DNA from: Roseobacter fucihabitans | Lineage (GTDB): Bacteria; Pseudomonadota; Alphaproteobacteria; Rhodobacterales; Rhodobacteraceae | Direction: 5' to 3' | Assembly: GCF_014337925.2 (NCBI RefSeq) | Contig: NZ_CP143423.1 | Coordinates: forward strand, 2,386,501 to 2,450,500 | Length of the DNA: 64,000 nt | In this document: piece after piece, positions 18,000 through 26,907 of the stretch | Numbering within the stretch: the stretch's first letter is position 1 | How the letters are laid out: every line of letters begins with the position of its first letter | Translations under genes and position numbers: made by a program | Notes under the pieces: model-generated | Database searches by the model: none | Seen by the model: only the letters and a program-made list of their open reading frames with translations | Told to the model about the DNA's origin: nothing

Positions 18000-19193
18000 G
18001 TGCCCCGGCCAGAACTGGAGATTGCGGATATTTTCCGAAAGTTTGGTCCTGCGTGGCGGCAGGTCAATAAGGGCCATGTCAACCTGTCCCAGCTCAAAGT
18101 GATGTCCTCAATCGAAGCCTGCCGAACTGAGGCGCTCGGCGGGCATGTGGCGGCCTGTACCAAATGCAACCACATGCACATTGCGTACAATAGCTGCAAG
18201 AACCGGCACTGTCCCAAGTGCCAGAGTCCGGCCGCGCGCGACTGGATGGAAGCGCGCGCCGAGGATCTGCTGCCCGTGGAATATTTCCATGTCGTCTTCA
18301 CGTTGCCTGCGCAGATCGCTCGTATCGCCTACTGGAACAAGAAGGCCGTCTATGGCCTACTGTTCAAAGCGTCTGCGCAAACGGTGATGACAATTGCAGC
18401 CGATCCCAAACGGCTCGGCGCGCGGGTTGGCATGACCAGCGTCCTTCATACGTGGGGGTCGGCACTTACGCACCATCCCCATGTCCACATGATTGTCCCA
18501 GGCGGCGGTCTGTCGTCAGATGGCAAGAGATGGATCGCTTGCAAGCCGGGGTTCTTTCTACATGTGCGGGTGTTGTCACGACTGTTCCGGCGGCTGTTTA
18601 TCGAAGGGCTGCTTGCCCTGCACCGCGCAGGTGAACTGTCCTTCTTCGGCGATCTGAACGGGCTGTCGGACCCACAGGCCTTCGCCGCATATCTCGCCCC
18701 ACTGCGCAAAACCAAATGGGTGGTCTATGCCAAACCGCCATTCGGCGGGCCCGAAGCCGTGCTCGCCTATCTCAGCCGCTACACGCACCGCATCGCCATC
18801 TCAAACAGCCGTTTGATCAGTGCCGATGCCAACACCGTTGCGTTCCGATGGAAAGATTATCGCTTCAAATCTGGTGACGGGCGATCCGTCATGCACCTTT
18901 CCACATCAGAGTTCATCCGCCGCTTTCTGATCCATGTGCTACCGGACCGGTTCCACCGCATCCGCCATTATGGCCTGCTCGCCAGTTCGACCCGTAAGGC
19001 TAACATCGCAAAAGCTCGGACCTTACTTGGCGCACAAACCGCCAAACAGGATGACCCACCAGTCGCCGAGGTCATCCCGCTCACACTGCGAGACCCATGC
19101 CCCGGCTGCGGCGGGAAAATGCGCATCATCGAGACCTTCCGGCGGGGCCAAAGACCACAATCCCGCGCACCACCCAGAAAGGCCGCAGCATGA
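18000..19193 (+). CDS. IS91 family transposase (HUH, Y2 type)
   Basis: 397 residues from GTG 18000. The N-terminal zinc ribbon has cysteines in HVAACTKCNHMHIAYNSCKN and RHCPKCQSPAARDW. The HUH metal motif lies in THHPHVHMIVPGGG and the two catalytic tyrosines in LSRYTHRIAISN (Y-x3-Y, counting the Y of AYLSRY). A C-terminal cysteine pair is in RDPCPGCGGKM. It nicks and transfers one strand in rolling-circle transposition. The frame is intact, so the element may still be active. Confidence 0.93.
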   Translation: MPRPELEIADIFRKFGPAWRQVNKGHVNLSQLKVMSSIEACRTEALGGHVAACTKCNHMHIAYNSCKNRHCPKCQSPAARDWMEARAEDLLPVEYFHVVFTLPAQIARIAYWNKKAVYGLLFKASAQTVMTIAADPKRLGARVGMTSVLHTWGSALTHHPHVHMIVPGGGLSSDGKRWIACKPGFFLHVRVLSRLFRRLFIEGLLALHRAGELSFFGDLNGLSDPQAFAAYLAPLRKTKWVVYAKPPFGGPEAVLAYLSRYTHRIAISNSRLISADANTVAFRWKDYRFKSGDGRSVMHLSTSEFIRRFLIHVLPDRFHRIRHYGLLASSTRKANIAKARTLLGAQTAKQDDPPVAEVIPLTLRDPCPGCGGKMRIIETFRRGQRPQSRAPPRKAAA

Positions 19194-19592
19194 CGGGGCG
19201 CACGTCATCAATCAAAGACCATTCCCCGAACTGCATCGCGTTTTGGGCTGGTATCGGCTTGGGTGAAGGAAAATTGATGGCGTCCAATGCGCCCAAACTG
19301 GTGCCAAGCCACTCCGAAAAAGACGCTCAAGGGCACCAATCCATGAGAAATGATGCCAAGCAATTCCATCTCGCAGCATCCTCGGCTGAACCTGATTGGC
19401 GCTTCCCCCATAGCGCGCGCCCAGACCCCACGGCTTCCTCCTAGTCATGTTTCCCAACGCGGGCCACACTCACACTAAGCCGAAAAGTCGCGCACAGGCC
19501 CGCATCGAAAAACCTTAAACTTACCTGACCTCAACCAAGATCGCGTCAAAGCGGAATTGGACCACCTTGCCAGCTTGGCCACTCCACAAACC
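19194..19592. other. Non-coding right flank of the IS91-type element
   Basis: About 400 bases without a convincing gene. They must contain the right end of the IS91-type element. From about 19470 a frame runs without stop into the next gene (residues such as NLPDLNQDRVKAELDHLASL), so the element probably sits just upstream of, or within, the 5' end of that gene. Confidence 0.4.
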
Positions 19593-20585
19593 ATGACCGC
19601 AGCGGAACAAATATGCAGCGCCCAGCGCATTGATCTGGAAGGGTTGCAGGGCATTCAGGACATCTTGCTTATGCTGGCCATCGATCACTCAAAGATATTG
19701 GAACGCGTTGCCGTGCAGGGGTCTTTAATGCAGCGCACGGGCGGTAAGAATTGGTCCGCCTTTCAATTCGAAGACGACGGAAAGCCGTGGGCGCTGGGCG
19801 ATGACATAGCCCGTGCAAGCTTTGTCGCCGATGCAATCGCTATTCTCGAATTGCCAGAACATCGAAAGCGTGAAGCTGATTGGTACACCTCTATTCGGGT
19901 CCACCCAATCACGGGCGAAGAAACCGAAATCGTACAGGCCACCATATACGTTGAGGCCAGCGCGGAAAGCGAATTGACTTTTGGGCCATCCGAAGGGTTG
20001 GAACGCCAAGTGGTCCAACGCGTTTTGGAAGTCGGGATCGCTTGCAACGCCAAAGAGCGGATTGTCGAAATTTGCGCCCGTGGAGGAAAAAAGATGCGTG
20101 ACGAATACGCGTCATCGTTTTCAAAGCATTTTGCCCCGCAATCTGCCCCACCCGTTGAGACGCCACGGCGGGACGTGCTGTTAGCCAACCTGCGCTCACA
20201 TCCCAGCTTTCCCACAGAACCAGCCGACCGCATTGCAGAGGTCGAAGTATCATCCCTTGAATTTTAGACTGTTGGTGGCGGCTTTGCGCGGTTTGAGCAT
20301 CGCGGGGATGACGAAACCATTTATCAATTCCTAGAGCGCCAGTTTGGTGGGCAATCCCCCATTCACGCAGCGGGCTGGACGATCATTGGCGCAACACTTC
20401 GGATTATGCAAACGCCAGACGACGGAAAGCGGGCCACGACGCTGACTGTGACATTGCGCAGCCCCAACACCACCACCATTCCAAACAAGACCGAAGCAGA
20501 ACGTCAGTTTGTCATTGCCCTGCTGGATCGCTGGAAACTGATCGCGCCGCCGCCAGAACCGTTTGATGTGATAGAGGCTGTATAA
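19593..20585 (+). pseudogene. Unknown mobile-island protein interrupted by an in-frame amber codon
   Basis: From ATG 19593 the frame gives 224 residues (MTAAEQICSAQRIDLEGLQG to ADRIAEVEVSSLEF), then TAG at 20265-20267, then 105 more open codons in the same frame (TVGGGFARFEHRGDDETIYQ to EPFDVIEAV) ending TAA 20583-20585. The second part is normal protein-like sequence ending at the next gene's start. So a protein of about 330 residues has either one nonsense mutation or readthrough. I recognise no domain. The 5' end may also be lost to the IS91-type element. Confidence 0.55.
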
Positions 20586-21404
20586 TTGAATGCGCTAGAC
20601 CTGTTTGCCACTTTAGTGATCCAGCGCTGTCGCGTTCGAAGGGCCGAATATTCATCCCTTCCGGCCTATGGCGCGTTGATGAAAGCAAGCCTAATCGAAG
20701 AAATTGGTGTTGTTTCATCCATCATCTGCGACGAATGCAGCCAGTCCCATGAAACCAGGGTCGTCTATCAGGGCGAGCAATACGGCCATTATTGCCCTGA
20801 TTTTGGTTTCGTATCCAAAGCCCGTTCTGAACTGATCGCCACGCAACCGAACTTAAGTGCGTTCGTTGCGCAGATTGCAGACGGCCTAACCTGCAAGAGA
20901 CGCAAGTCATCGCCCTTAGATAAGGATATCTGGCGCATAGGGGCGCTTGAAAGCCACGCAGGGGACGTCGTTATCTACATGTGCCCTAGCCTTCAGCACG
21001 CGCAGGACGTGACGGATTTTCAGTCAGCCGTGACGAACGAAATAAAATCCCCCTTTGGTATTATGCTTACGGTCCAAGGCACATTAACTGTTCCGCCTTA
21101 TGTCACGGCTCGACTGCAGGACGTTTTAAGCATTGATCCAATAACCGGAACAGTCGTGGTGATTGAAAACCTATGCACCATCGCGGGCGTTCCTAAACAA
21201 CGCACTGGTGGGCGGCCCAATGATTACAGAAAACCATTAGGCGACCTGATCGCACTTCGGGCCAGCCAAGGCCGCACTTTGCAAGGACGCAACGCCGAAG
21301 CAAAGGCGCTGCAGGCGGAGTTTAAGGCCCAGCATCCAAACGCAAAATGTCCATCGCTACCGACAGTTAGAAAGTATGTTTCCGAAGTCAGAAGTGGATC
21401 ATAA
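20586..21404 (+). CDS. Unknown island protein with a possible zinc-binding N-terminal region
   Basis: 272 residues starting with TTG 20586, directly after the previous gene's TAA, so the two are translationally linked. A cysteine/histidine group (SIICDECSQSHETR and GEQYGHYCPDFG) looks like a zinc-binding knuckle. The middle has strand-rich sequence (GIMLTVQGTLTVPPYV, GTVVVIENLC), and the C terminus is basic and helical (ALRASQGRTLQGRNAEAKAL, PSLPTVRKYVSEVR), possibly DNA-binding. It sits between the amber-interrupted gene and the excisionase-like gene. Function unknown. Confidence 0.6.
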   Translation: MNALDLFATLVIQRCRVRRAEYSSLPAYGALMKASLIEEIGVVSSIICDECSQSHETRVVYQGEQYGHYCPDFGFVSKARSELIATQPNLSAFVAQIADGLTCKRRKSSPLDKDIWRIGALESHAGDVVIYMCPSLQHAQDVTDFQSAVTNEIKSPFGIMLTVQGTLTVPPYVTARLQDVLSIDPITGTVVVIENLCTIAGVPKQRTGGRPNDYRKPLGDLIALRASQGRTLQGRNAEAKALQAEFKAQHPNAKCPSLPTVRKYVSEVRSGS

Positions 21405-21485
21405 CTGGATCAAAACGGGCCGTCTGTTTTGATCCAGCCCACGTCCGCCAAGGTTCATCTGTCACCAAATGATGGAGAATGAACC

Positions 21486-21695
21486 ATGACAACCACGAAG
21501 CAAATCAACCAACCAACACCCCCTATCGCGGTATCACCCGACGAAGCCGCACGGCTTGCAGGTATTGGGAGGACAAGCCTTTACGCCGCTTTGGCCAAAG
21601 GTGATCTGAAAAGCATAAAGATCGGTTCGCGCCGTTTGATCAAGATCGAGGCCATCCATGAGTGGCTCGCATCCTACCAAACGGACGCGGAGTAA
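21486..21695 (+). CDS. Excisionase-like helix-turn-helix protein
   Basis: 69 residues from ATG 21486 behind ggagaatgaacc. A MerR/AlpA-type winged helix of the excisionase family covers most of it: VSPDEAARLAGIGRTSLYAA, LAKGDLKSIKIGSRRLIKIE, AIHEWLASYQ. It binds DNA and would direct excision by, or regulate, the integrase 0.7 kb downstream. It is separated by six bases from the next, frameshifted gene. Confidence 0.85.
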   Translation: MTTTKQINQPTPPIAVSPDEAARLAGIGRTSLYAALAKGDLKSIKIGSRRLIKIEAIHEWLASYQTDAE

Positions 21696-21701
21696 GTCGC
21701 C

Positions 21702-22128
21702 GTGCCAAACCTAAGCCCGCCTGAGCGGTATCAAGTCTTATCATTGCTACACAAAAGCGGAGGCGGCGACACTTGTCGGCGTTTCCACCCGCACCATTGG
21801 GAACTGGGCACGGGATGGGTTGCCCCTGTTGGACGCGTCACACCCGCCCCTCATTCGCGGCGATGACTTGCGCAGTCACATCACCGCCCAGCGCGAAGGC
21901 CGCAAGGTTAAAACTGATCTATGTGAGTTTTATTGCCTGCGCTGCAGAAAGGGCCGTCGTCCTGCTGGCGAGATGGCGGATTGTAAAATTGAAGGCAACA
22001 AAGCCATGCTCACCGCCCTGTGTGACGTCTGTGAAGGTATCGTGTGCAAGCCAATATCCTTGGCCCGCCTTCAAGAAATCCGTTCCAAACTGGACCTCAC
22101 AATAAAGCGGGCGGAAGCGACATTATAA
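21702..22128 (+). pseudogene. Zinc-ribbon HTH protein with a one-base frameshift near its start
   Basis: GTG 21702 reads MPNLSP, then falls out of frame. If one C at about 21720-21721 is removed, the frame continues as LSGIKSYHCYTKAEAATLVG, VSTRTIGNWARDGLPLLD and so on to TIKRAEATL (about 141 residues). The intact part holds a helix-turn-helix and a four-cysteine ribbon (FYCLRCRKGR and TALCDVCEGIVC). The downstream frame alone (102 residues from TTG 21820) keeps the ribbon but loses the HTH. Proteins of this build accompany excisionase and integrase genes in Rhodobacteraceae islands. A sequencing error cannot be excluded. Confidence 0.6.
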
Positions 22129-22363
22129 TGGTGGACATAAGCCCCCCTGTACTTCCCATTCGACCACTGCCCCGCGTTGCCTTCAAAAGCCACCCGCTAC
22201 GCACTGTTTTGAGCCTTGTATTGAGCATACCGACCCTGTTGCGGGTAATGCCGGAATGGCGGGTGTTCTCTGATTACGAAAACTCGGAATTGTACTGCCA
22301 GATACCGTGCTGGCCCGCCAAAACTCCCCATCCCAAAATGGCCCCCAAGCTTAGGAACCTACC

Positions 22364-23395
22364 ATGACCAAACGCCCCAACGAGAAGAACGAACGCCTGA
22401 AACGCCGCTTTCTGGAATATCGCAAGTTTGCCCGCCAGCTTTCGGACAAGACGCTGGATCGTGAAATCGCAGCCCTTGAACGGTTTGACGTCTGGAACGG
22501 GCGCAAGGACTTTGCCCGCTTTCATATTGAGCAGGCTATGGGGTTCCGCACCCACTTGGAACAAAGCAAGACGAAGACTGGAAAGCCTTTGGGCAAATCC
22601 ACAATGCGATCTGTCTTGGCAACCTTGCGGGAATTTGTCCTGTGGCTTTCTCAGCAAGATGGGTTTCGCAGCCGTATCAGAGCGGCAGACGCGGATTATT
22701 TCAATCTATCGCGTCGCGATGAAGCAGAGGCCCGCGCGGCCCCGCCACGTCCTGCACCCAGCATAAACCAAGCCAATCGCGCCCTTGACCTTATGCCCAG
22801 CGCCACACCACAACAAAAGCGCGACAAGGCTGTCTTTGCCCTTCTTTGCCTAACAGGTGTTCGTGTCGCGGCTTTGGTATCGCTCAAGATCAAACACATT
22901 AATCTGCGGGAACAATCTGTCACCCAAAACCCACGCGAGGTGGCCACCAAATTTGGCAAGGTCATTGATACCTTCTTTGCCAAAGGATTTGATGATGCAG
23001 AAACCGCCCTTGCGGACTGGATGACCTATTGCGATGAGGTGGCCCTTTACGGTCCCGATGATCCATTGTTTTCAGCAACCGCTATAGCCGCCAACTCAAA
23101 TTTAGGTTTCGCAGCAAACGGCTTTACCCGTGAACATTGGAAAACCACCGAACCCGTGCGCAAAATTGTTCGCATAGCGTATGATGCTGCAGGCATTCCC
23201 AACTACGGCCCGCATGCCTTTCGTCACATGCTTGCACGCCATGCAGCCAAACATTGCACGTCCGTGGCAGAACTCGTCGTCACCTCTCAAAACCTCGGGC
23301 ACACAGATGTCTTGACCACCTTGCGCAGTTACGGCCAAATCAGCCGCGATGCACAACGCAAGTTGATTACGGGAACTACGTCTGATGTGGATTGA
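22364..23395 (+). CDS. Tyrosine integrase of the tRNA-Ser-linked element
   Basis: 343 residues from ATG 22364. The N-terminal core-binding domain (LSDKTLDREIAALERFDVWN, STMRSVLATLREFVLWLSQQ) is followed by the catalytic domain: Arg in LCLTGVRVAALVSLK, H-x-x-R in GPHAFRHMLARHAAKH, His in NLGHTDVLTTLRSYG and Tyr in the same RSYG. The gene ends about 100 bases from the 3' end of tRNA-Ser on the opposite strand, the usual arrangement for tRNA-targeting integrases. The 235 bases before it hold only a doubtful 78-codon frame. All catalytic residues are present. Confidence 0.92.
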   Translation: MTKRPNEKNERLKRRFLEYRKFARQLSDKTLDREIAALERFDVWNGRKDFARFHIEQAMGFRTHLEQSKTKTGKPLGKSTMRSVLATLREFVLWLSQQDGFRSRIRAADADYFNLSRRDEAEARAAPPRPAPSINQANRALDLMPSATPQQKRDKAVFALLCLTGVRVAALVSLKIKHINLREQSVTQNPREVATKFGKVIDTFFAKGFDDAETALADWMTYCDEVALYGPDDPLFSATAIAANSNLGFAANGFTREHWKTTEPVRKIVRIAYDAAGIPNYGPHAFRHMLARHAAKHCTSVAELVVTSQNLGHTDVLTTLRSYGQISRDAQRKLITGTTSDVD

Positions 23396-23498
23396 AACTG
23401 CCCAATCTAAGCAACAGCTCGATGTGGGAATAAATGTGGGAACGAAATTCATATTGGGTGAAATTTCACATAAAAATCAACGTACTATACAAGAGTAG

Positions 23499-23588
23499 TG
23501 GCGGAGACGAAGGGATTCGAACCCTCGAGACCCTTCCGGGCCTACTCCCTTAGCAGGGGAGCGCCTTCGACCACTCGGCCACATCTCC
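23499..23588 (-). tRNA. tRNA-Ser (anticodon GCU)
   Basis: 90 bases with encoded CCA and the long variable arm of class II tRNAs. Acceptor GGAGATG pairs with CGTCTCC; the anticodon loop is CTGCTAA; the variable arm is GGCCCGGAAGGGTC-like. The integrase gene at 22364-23395 points toward its 3' end. I found no second copy of its 3' end within the window. Confidence 0.97.
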
Positions 23589-23841
23589 ACCAATCGGTAT
23601 AAACGCGCAAATACCTATAATACAAGGCTATTTCTGAGCCTTTTTGAATTTCTTCTGGTAGGCCGTATATGGCAAGAAATAGCACGTTTCGGCATCGATT
23701 TTGGGCAAAGTCTGGTCAATTTTTCGAAATTTTTTGTATGAAATAAAAGGATTTAGGGCAAATTTCTGGTCATTGGTTTCCTGAACTCAACTTAACCCTT
23801 TGCCAATATCGCAATGGCTTTTGATCGAATGTAGGGCAGAA

Positions 23842-24135
23842 ATGAATGATCGTGAAAATGAAACGCAAAGGGGGCGTGTTGAAAAGTTGAAGGACTTCCC
23901 TGAATTCGGCAACGTCGCGGAAATACTAGAAGATCCTCCTGCGCATTGGCCTTGGGGCGATATTTGGGAATTTCATGATTTGATTCTGGCGCAGGGTTTG
24001 CGCAATCAACACTTTGGAAATAGATTGCTGAATGCGAAGGATGCCAGGGTGTCAATTGCGATGAAACCCTGGCACCCTGATCCACCCTGGCAATGGCAAA
24101 TTGACCCCCACTCAAAGACCAGCCCCCGCGAATAG
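23842..24135 (+). CDS. Hypothetical protein
   Basis: 97 residues from ATG 23842 (MNDRENETQRGRVEKLKDFP). It is acidic, then aromatic-rich (DPPAHWPWGDIWEFHDLILA, KPWHPDPPWQWQIDPHSK). No domain is recognised. It lies in a gene-poor stretch beside tRNA-Ser with conjugative-element debris downstream, so it may be a real cargo gene or the front of a broken one. Confidence 0.4.
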   Translation: MNDRENETQRGRVEKLKDFPEFGNVAEILEDPPAHWPWGDIWEFHDLILAQGLRNQHFGNRLLNAKDARVSIAMKPWHPDPPWQWQIDPHSKTSPRE

Positions 24136-24213
24136 CCGATATCTACTGCCCGTATGGGTAGGCAGATCACCGCGTATCTCGAATGAATAAGACATCGTCG
24201 CAATGCTGGGCGC

Positions 24214-24390
24214 GTGTCTGGCCCGATCTACGCCGAACGCGAATCCTATTTGAGACAGCTCTGGATGGCGGGACGTTTCCATCCTAATCCGCTGCACCCG
24301 CCGCTGGACCGCGTGAACATCATGACGCCCTCCGGGGAGATAACCTTGCCTGTCATCGTTGAGCCCGTGCCAGAGGCCTTTGCGCATTAG
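24214..24390 (+). pseudogene. Short coding fragment, C-terminal end of an unknown island protein
   Basis: 59 codons from GTG 24214 to TAG 24390 read as ordinary protein (SGPIYAERESYLRQLWMAGR, FHPNPLHPPLDRVNIMTPSG, EITLPVIVEPVPEAFAH). There is no good ATG or ribosome site, and the upstream frame closes quickly, so this is likely the end of a lost gene. It is not recognised. Position just before ardA suggests conjugative-element debris. Confidence 0.35.
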
Positions 24391-24578
24391 GGCTTTGCCC
24401 CCGGCGCACTTCAAGCAAAACAGATCGAACAGATTATGATCGTTGTCGGTTCCCCCTGAAGGTCTCCCCCAACAACGACGACAATCTTTCGCCGATTTCA
24501 CCTTCCGTTTGCACCCCCATTCTCGCCGAAGGGCAAGGTTGCATGAGCAACCCATACCCAATGAAAGGGGAAGAAAAA

Positions 24579-25096
24579 ATGAAACAGTTTGAAGGAGATA
24601 TCAGAATATATGTTGCCTGTCTGGCAGCTTTTAATAACGGCATCCTGCATGGATGCTGGATAGATGCGGAACAGGGATCTTACGCCATCTATGATGATGT
24701 AAGAGCGATGCTTGCGGCGTCACCAATGGAAGACGCTGAAGAATGGGCAATCCATGACTACGAAGGCTTTTGTGGCGTACAACTGTCAGAGTATGAGGGT
24801 TTTGCCGAGGTCTCAGAGTTGGCGGCGTTCATCTCGGAACATGGCGAGATCGGCGGACGGCTTGTCAACCATCTGAGCAGTTTGGATGACGCGAAGAAGG
24901 CCATCGAGGACGCCTATGAGGTGAGTACAAATCCTTGGCTGAGTTTGCCGAGGAATTGACCGAGCAAAGCACCGACATCCCCGAAAGCTTGCGCTTCTAC
25001 ATCGACTATGAAGCGATGGCGCGGGATATCGAAATCAATGATGTCTTCACCATCGATACAGGCTTTGAGCAAGTCCACGTGTTCTGGAGCCATTGA
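24579..25096 (+). pseudogene. ardA: Antirestriction protein ArdA, frameshifted
   Basis: ATG 24579 follows aaggggaagaaaaa. The first frame gives the ArdA N terminus and middle (DIRIYVACLAAFNNGILHGC, WIDAEQG, EEWAIHDYEGFCG, VSELAAFISEHGEIGGRL) to AKKAIEDAYE, then goes wrong. After a lost base near 24920 (tatgagg-tgagtac, probably one G missing) the family's C terminus resumes: EYKSLAEFAEELTEQ, IPESLRFYIDYEAMARDIEI, FEQVHVFWSH, stop at 25094-25096. ArdA mimics DNA and blocks type I restriction enzymes when a conjugative element enters a cell. This copy should be inactive, because the acidic C-terminal part is lost. Confidence 0.8.
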
Positions 25097-25448
25097 TATG
25101 AGCACAGAGAGATACAGACTGACATGGCAGGGCATTGTGGGAGTGGCCATATCAATTAGTCACGCTTGATCGCAGATGCCAGCCGATCAAAGCTTATTTC
25201 AATCAACTCCCGTGTGGTACCAGCTGCTTTTTTCAACAGGCTACGTGACCCTTTACCTTTTTTTTCAATACAATGCCTATACCGAACGGCGTCTTCGACG
25301 AACTTATGTTCGGTATTGTTTGTCACCTGAAACACGCGCTTTAGACACACAAAACGCTAACGCTTGTTAACTCTGATTACGTAATTCCCTACCCTCTTAA
25401 CCACCCGTTAAGGGTTTCTTCTCACAATGTAGTATAGGAGGGCTAATG
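25097..25448. other. Gene-poor remnant stretch after ardA
   Basis: Starts with a 23-codon frame at 25098 (MSTERYRLTWQGIVGVAISI) with good spacing to ardA, probably the beginning of a cut-off island gene. A 64-codon minus-strand frame (25156-25350) is not recognised. The rest is AT-rich; no RNA gene is visible. Confidence 0.35.
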
Positions 25449-25673
25449 ATGGCTTTTGCTTTCGTATTTGTGGGCGGTATATCAGGTTTTATTGCCGCGG
25501 TCGCGACCCTACTCACGGGCCACGGCCTCTGGCAGGCTTTACTCAACTACTGGTGGGCGGCGGCGGCGGCCTTTATTTGCCTCGCAGCGGTTTTCTCTTT
25601 GGTCACTCTGGCACGTATTGTGAACCGAAAGTTCCTCCATACCATCGGCCTGAATGCGGATAGCGGATCATAG
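25449..25673 (+). CDS. Small hydrophobic membrane protein
   Basis: 74 residues from ATG 25449, behind taggaggg at a good distance. There are two membrane helices: MAFAFVFVGGISGFIAAVAT and WWAAAAAFICLAAVFSLVTL, followed by a short charged tail. No family is assigned. It marks the return to ordinary core sequence beyond the remnant region. Confidence 0.6.
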   Translation: MAFAFVFVGGISGFIAAVATLLTGHGLWQALLNYWWAAAAAFICLAAVFSLVTLARIVNRKFLHTIGLNADSGS

Positions 25674-25730
25674 CGCCGCTTCTGAAGATTGAGGCTTGCG
25701 CGAAACGAAGAGGTTTCCGGCACTGCGCGC

Positions 25731-26696
25731 CTAGCCAAAGATCTTGCGCCACATCGGCGTGATGAGTTTTTCGCCCAGCGGTATCAGCGCCAAACCCAAT
25801 GCAACGCCCAAAATACCATCCATGATCGCTTTGGCCGCCCATGTGCCCGCGCCTGTCACGTTATCCGGCATCGCATGACCAATCGCCTCGGCTACGTCGT
25901 GAATATGGTGCCCCAACCAAGGCAAACCCAGCACTTCCAATCCATGAACGATAATGCTGCCGCCGACCCATAACATCGCCGCCGTACCAATAACAGTGAG
26001 GCCCCACATCACCCCCGGCATGGCCTTTACGATGGCGCGACCCAAAGCGCGCGTCACAACCAATCGCCCCCTGGCCGCCATGGCCAGTCCCAGATCATCC
26101 GCCTTGACGATCAAAGCCACTGAACCGTACACCACCACCGTGATCATGATCGCAACCGTGGCCAGCGTCGCAGCCTCCATCCAGAAATTGCTTGGCGGGA
26201 TTGCTGCCAAAGAAATCGTCATGATCTCCGCGGACAGGATGAAATCTGTCTTGATGGCCCCCGCAGCTTTTTGCTCTTCGAGATGCGCAGGATCGTGGAT
26301 TTCGCCACTTTGCTCGGGCGACTCCACATGCGCATGCCCGCCCATCCCAAGCGCATGGGCGATCTTTTCCGCGCCTTCAAAACAAAGGTACGCCCCTCCA
26401 ATCATTAGCAAAGGCGTAATCAGCCAGGGCACAAAATTCGACAGCAAAAGTCCGATGGGCAAAAGATAGACCAGTTTGTTGACAAAAGACCCTTTGGCGA
26501 TCCGCCAAATGACTGGTAGCTCACGATCCGCCGTGAACCCCTGGACGTATTTGGGTGTCACCGCCGCATCATCGATCACCGCACCTGCTGACTTCGCTCC
26601 GGCCTTTGCCGCCTGCCCGATCACGTCATCGACCGAAGCGGCCGCAACCTTGGCGATTCCCGCGACGTCGTCCAATAGCGCTAACAATCCGCTCAT
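25731..26696 (-). CDS. DUF808 family membrane protein (YedI-like)
   Basis: 321 residues from ATG 26696 (MSGLLALLDDVAGIAKVAAA). The conserved N-terminal segment MSGLLALLDDVAGIA and the DDAAVTPKYVQGF region identify DUF808. Several membrane helices follow (KLVYLLPIGLLLSNFVPWLI, IAAIPP-like AEIMTISLAAIPP, ATLATVAIMITVVVYGSVAL, and a C-terminal pair). E. coli YedI belongs here; the function is not known, and a transport role is only a guess from the membrane topology. The frame is open to 26849, but this start matches the family. Confidence 0.9.
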   Translation of the reverse strand: MSGLLALLDDVAGIAKVAAASVDDVIGQAAKAGAKSAGAVIDDAAVTPKYVQGFTADRELPVIWRIAKGSFVNKLVYLLPIGLLLSNFVPWLITPLLMIGGAYLCFEGAEKIAHALGMGGHAHVESPEQSGEIHDPAHLEEQKAAGAIKTDFILSAEIMTISLAAIPPSNFWMEAATLATVAIMITVVVYGSVALIVKADDLGLAMAARGRLVVTRALGRAIVKAMPGVMWGLTVIGTAAMLWVGGSIIVHGLEVLGLPWLGHHIHDVAEAIGHAMPDNVTGAGTWAAKAIMDGILGVALGLALIPLGEKLITPMWRKIFG

Positions 26697-26907
26697 TCTT
26701 GCCGCCCCACCCCCAAAAACCTGCCAATAATTTTTTAAAGCGCCCAACGCCGCTTTGCAATCGTGATTAAGCGCACACGTAAGACGTGCATTAACCATAA
26801 AGCGCCGAGGTTTAACGCTAACATAATGAAAACAAAACGCTTTAAGCATTCCTCAAAAACAACAAAACCGCTATAGAGCATGAAATTCAGCGGTGTGGAG
26901 TGCAGTC

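Larger units (their letters stand above)
17054..19193 (+). mobile_element. IS91-family element with accessory tyrosine recombinase (minimum extent)
   Basis: Two genes in tandem, a tyrosine recombinase and an HUH/Y2 rolling-circle transposase, make up this IS91 subgroup. IS91 elements have no terminal inverted repeats and make no target duplication, so the ends cannot be set by eye. The left end probably lies near the hairpin at 17056 and the right end within 19194-19500. Confidence 0.75.

Noticed and set aside
22132-22367. 78-codon frame between the zinc-ribbon gene and the integrase
   Set aside because: No ribosome site and no protein-like pattern; overlaps the integrase start.
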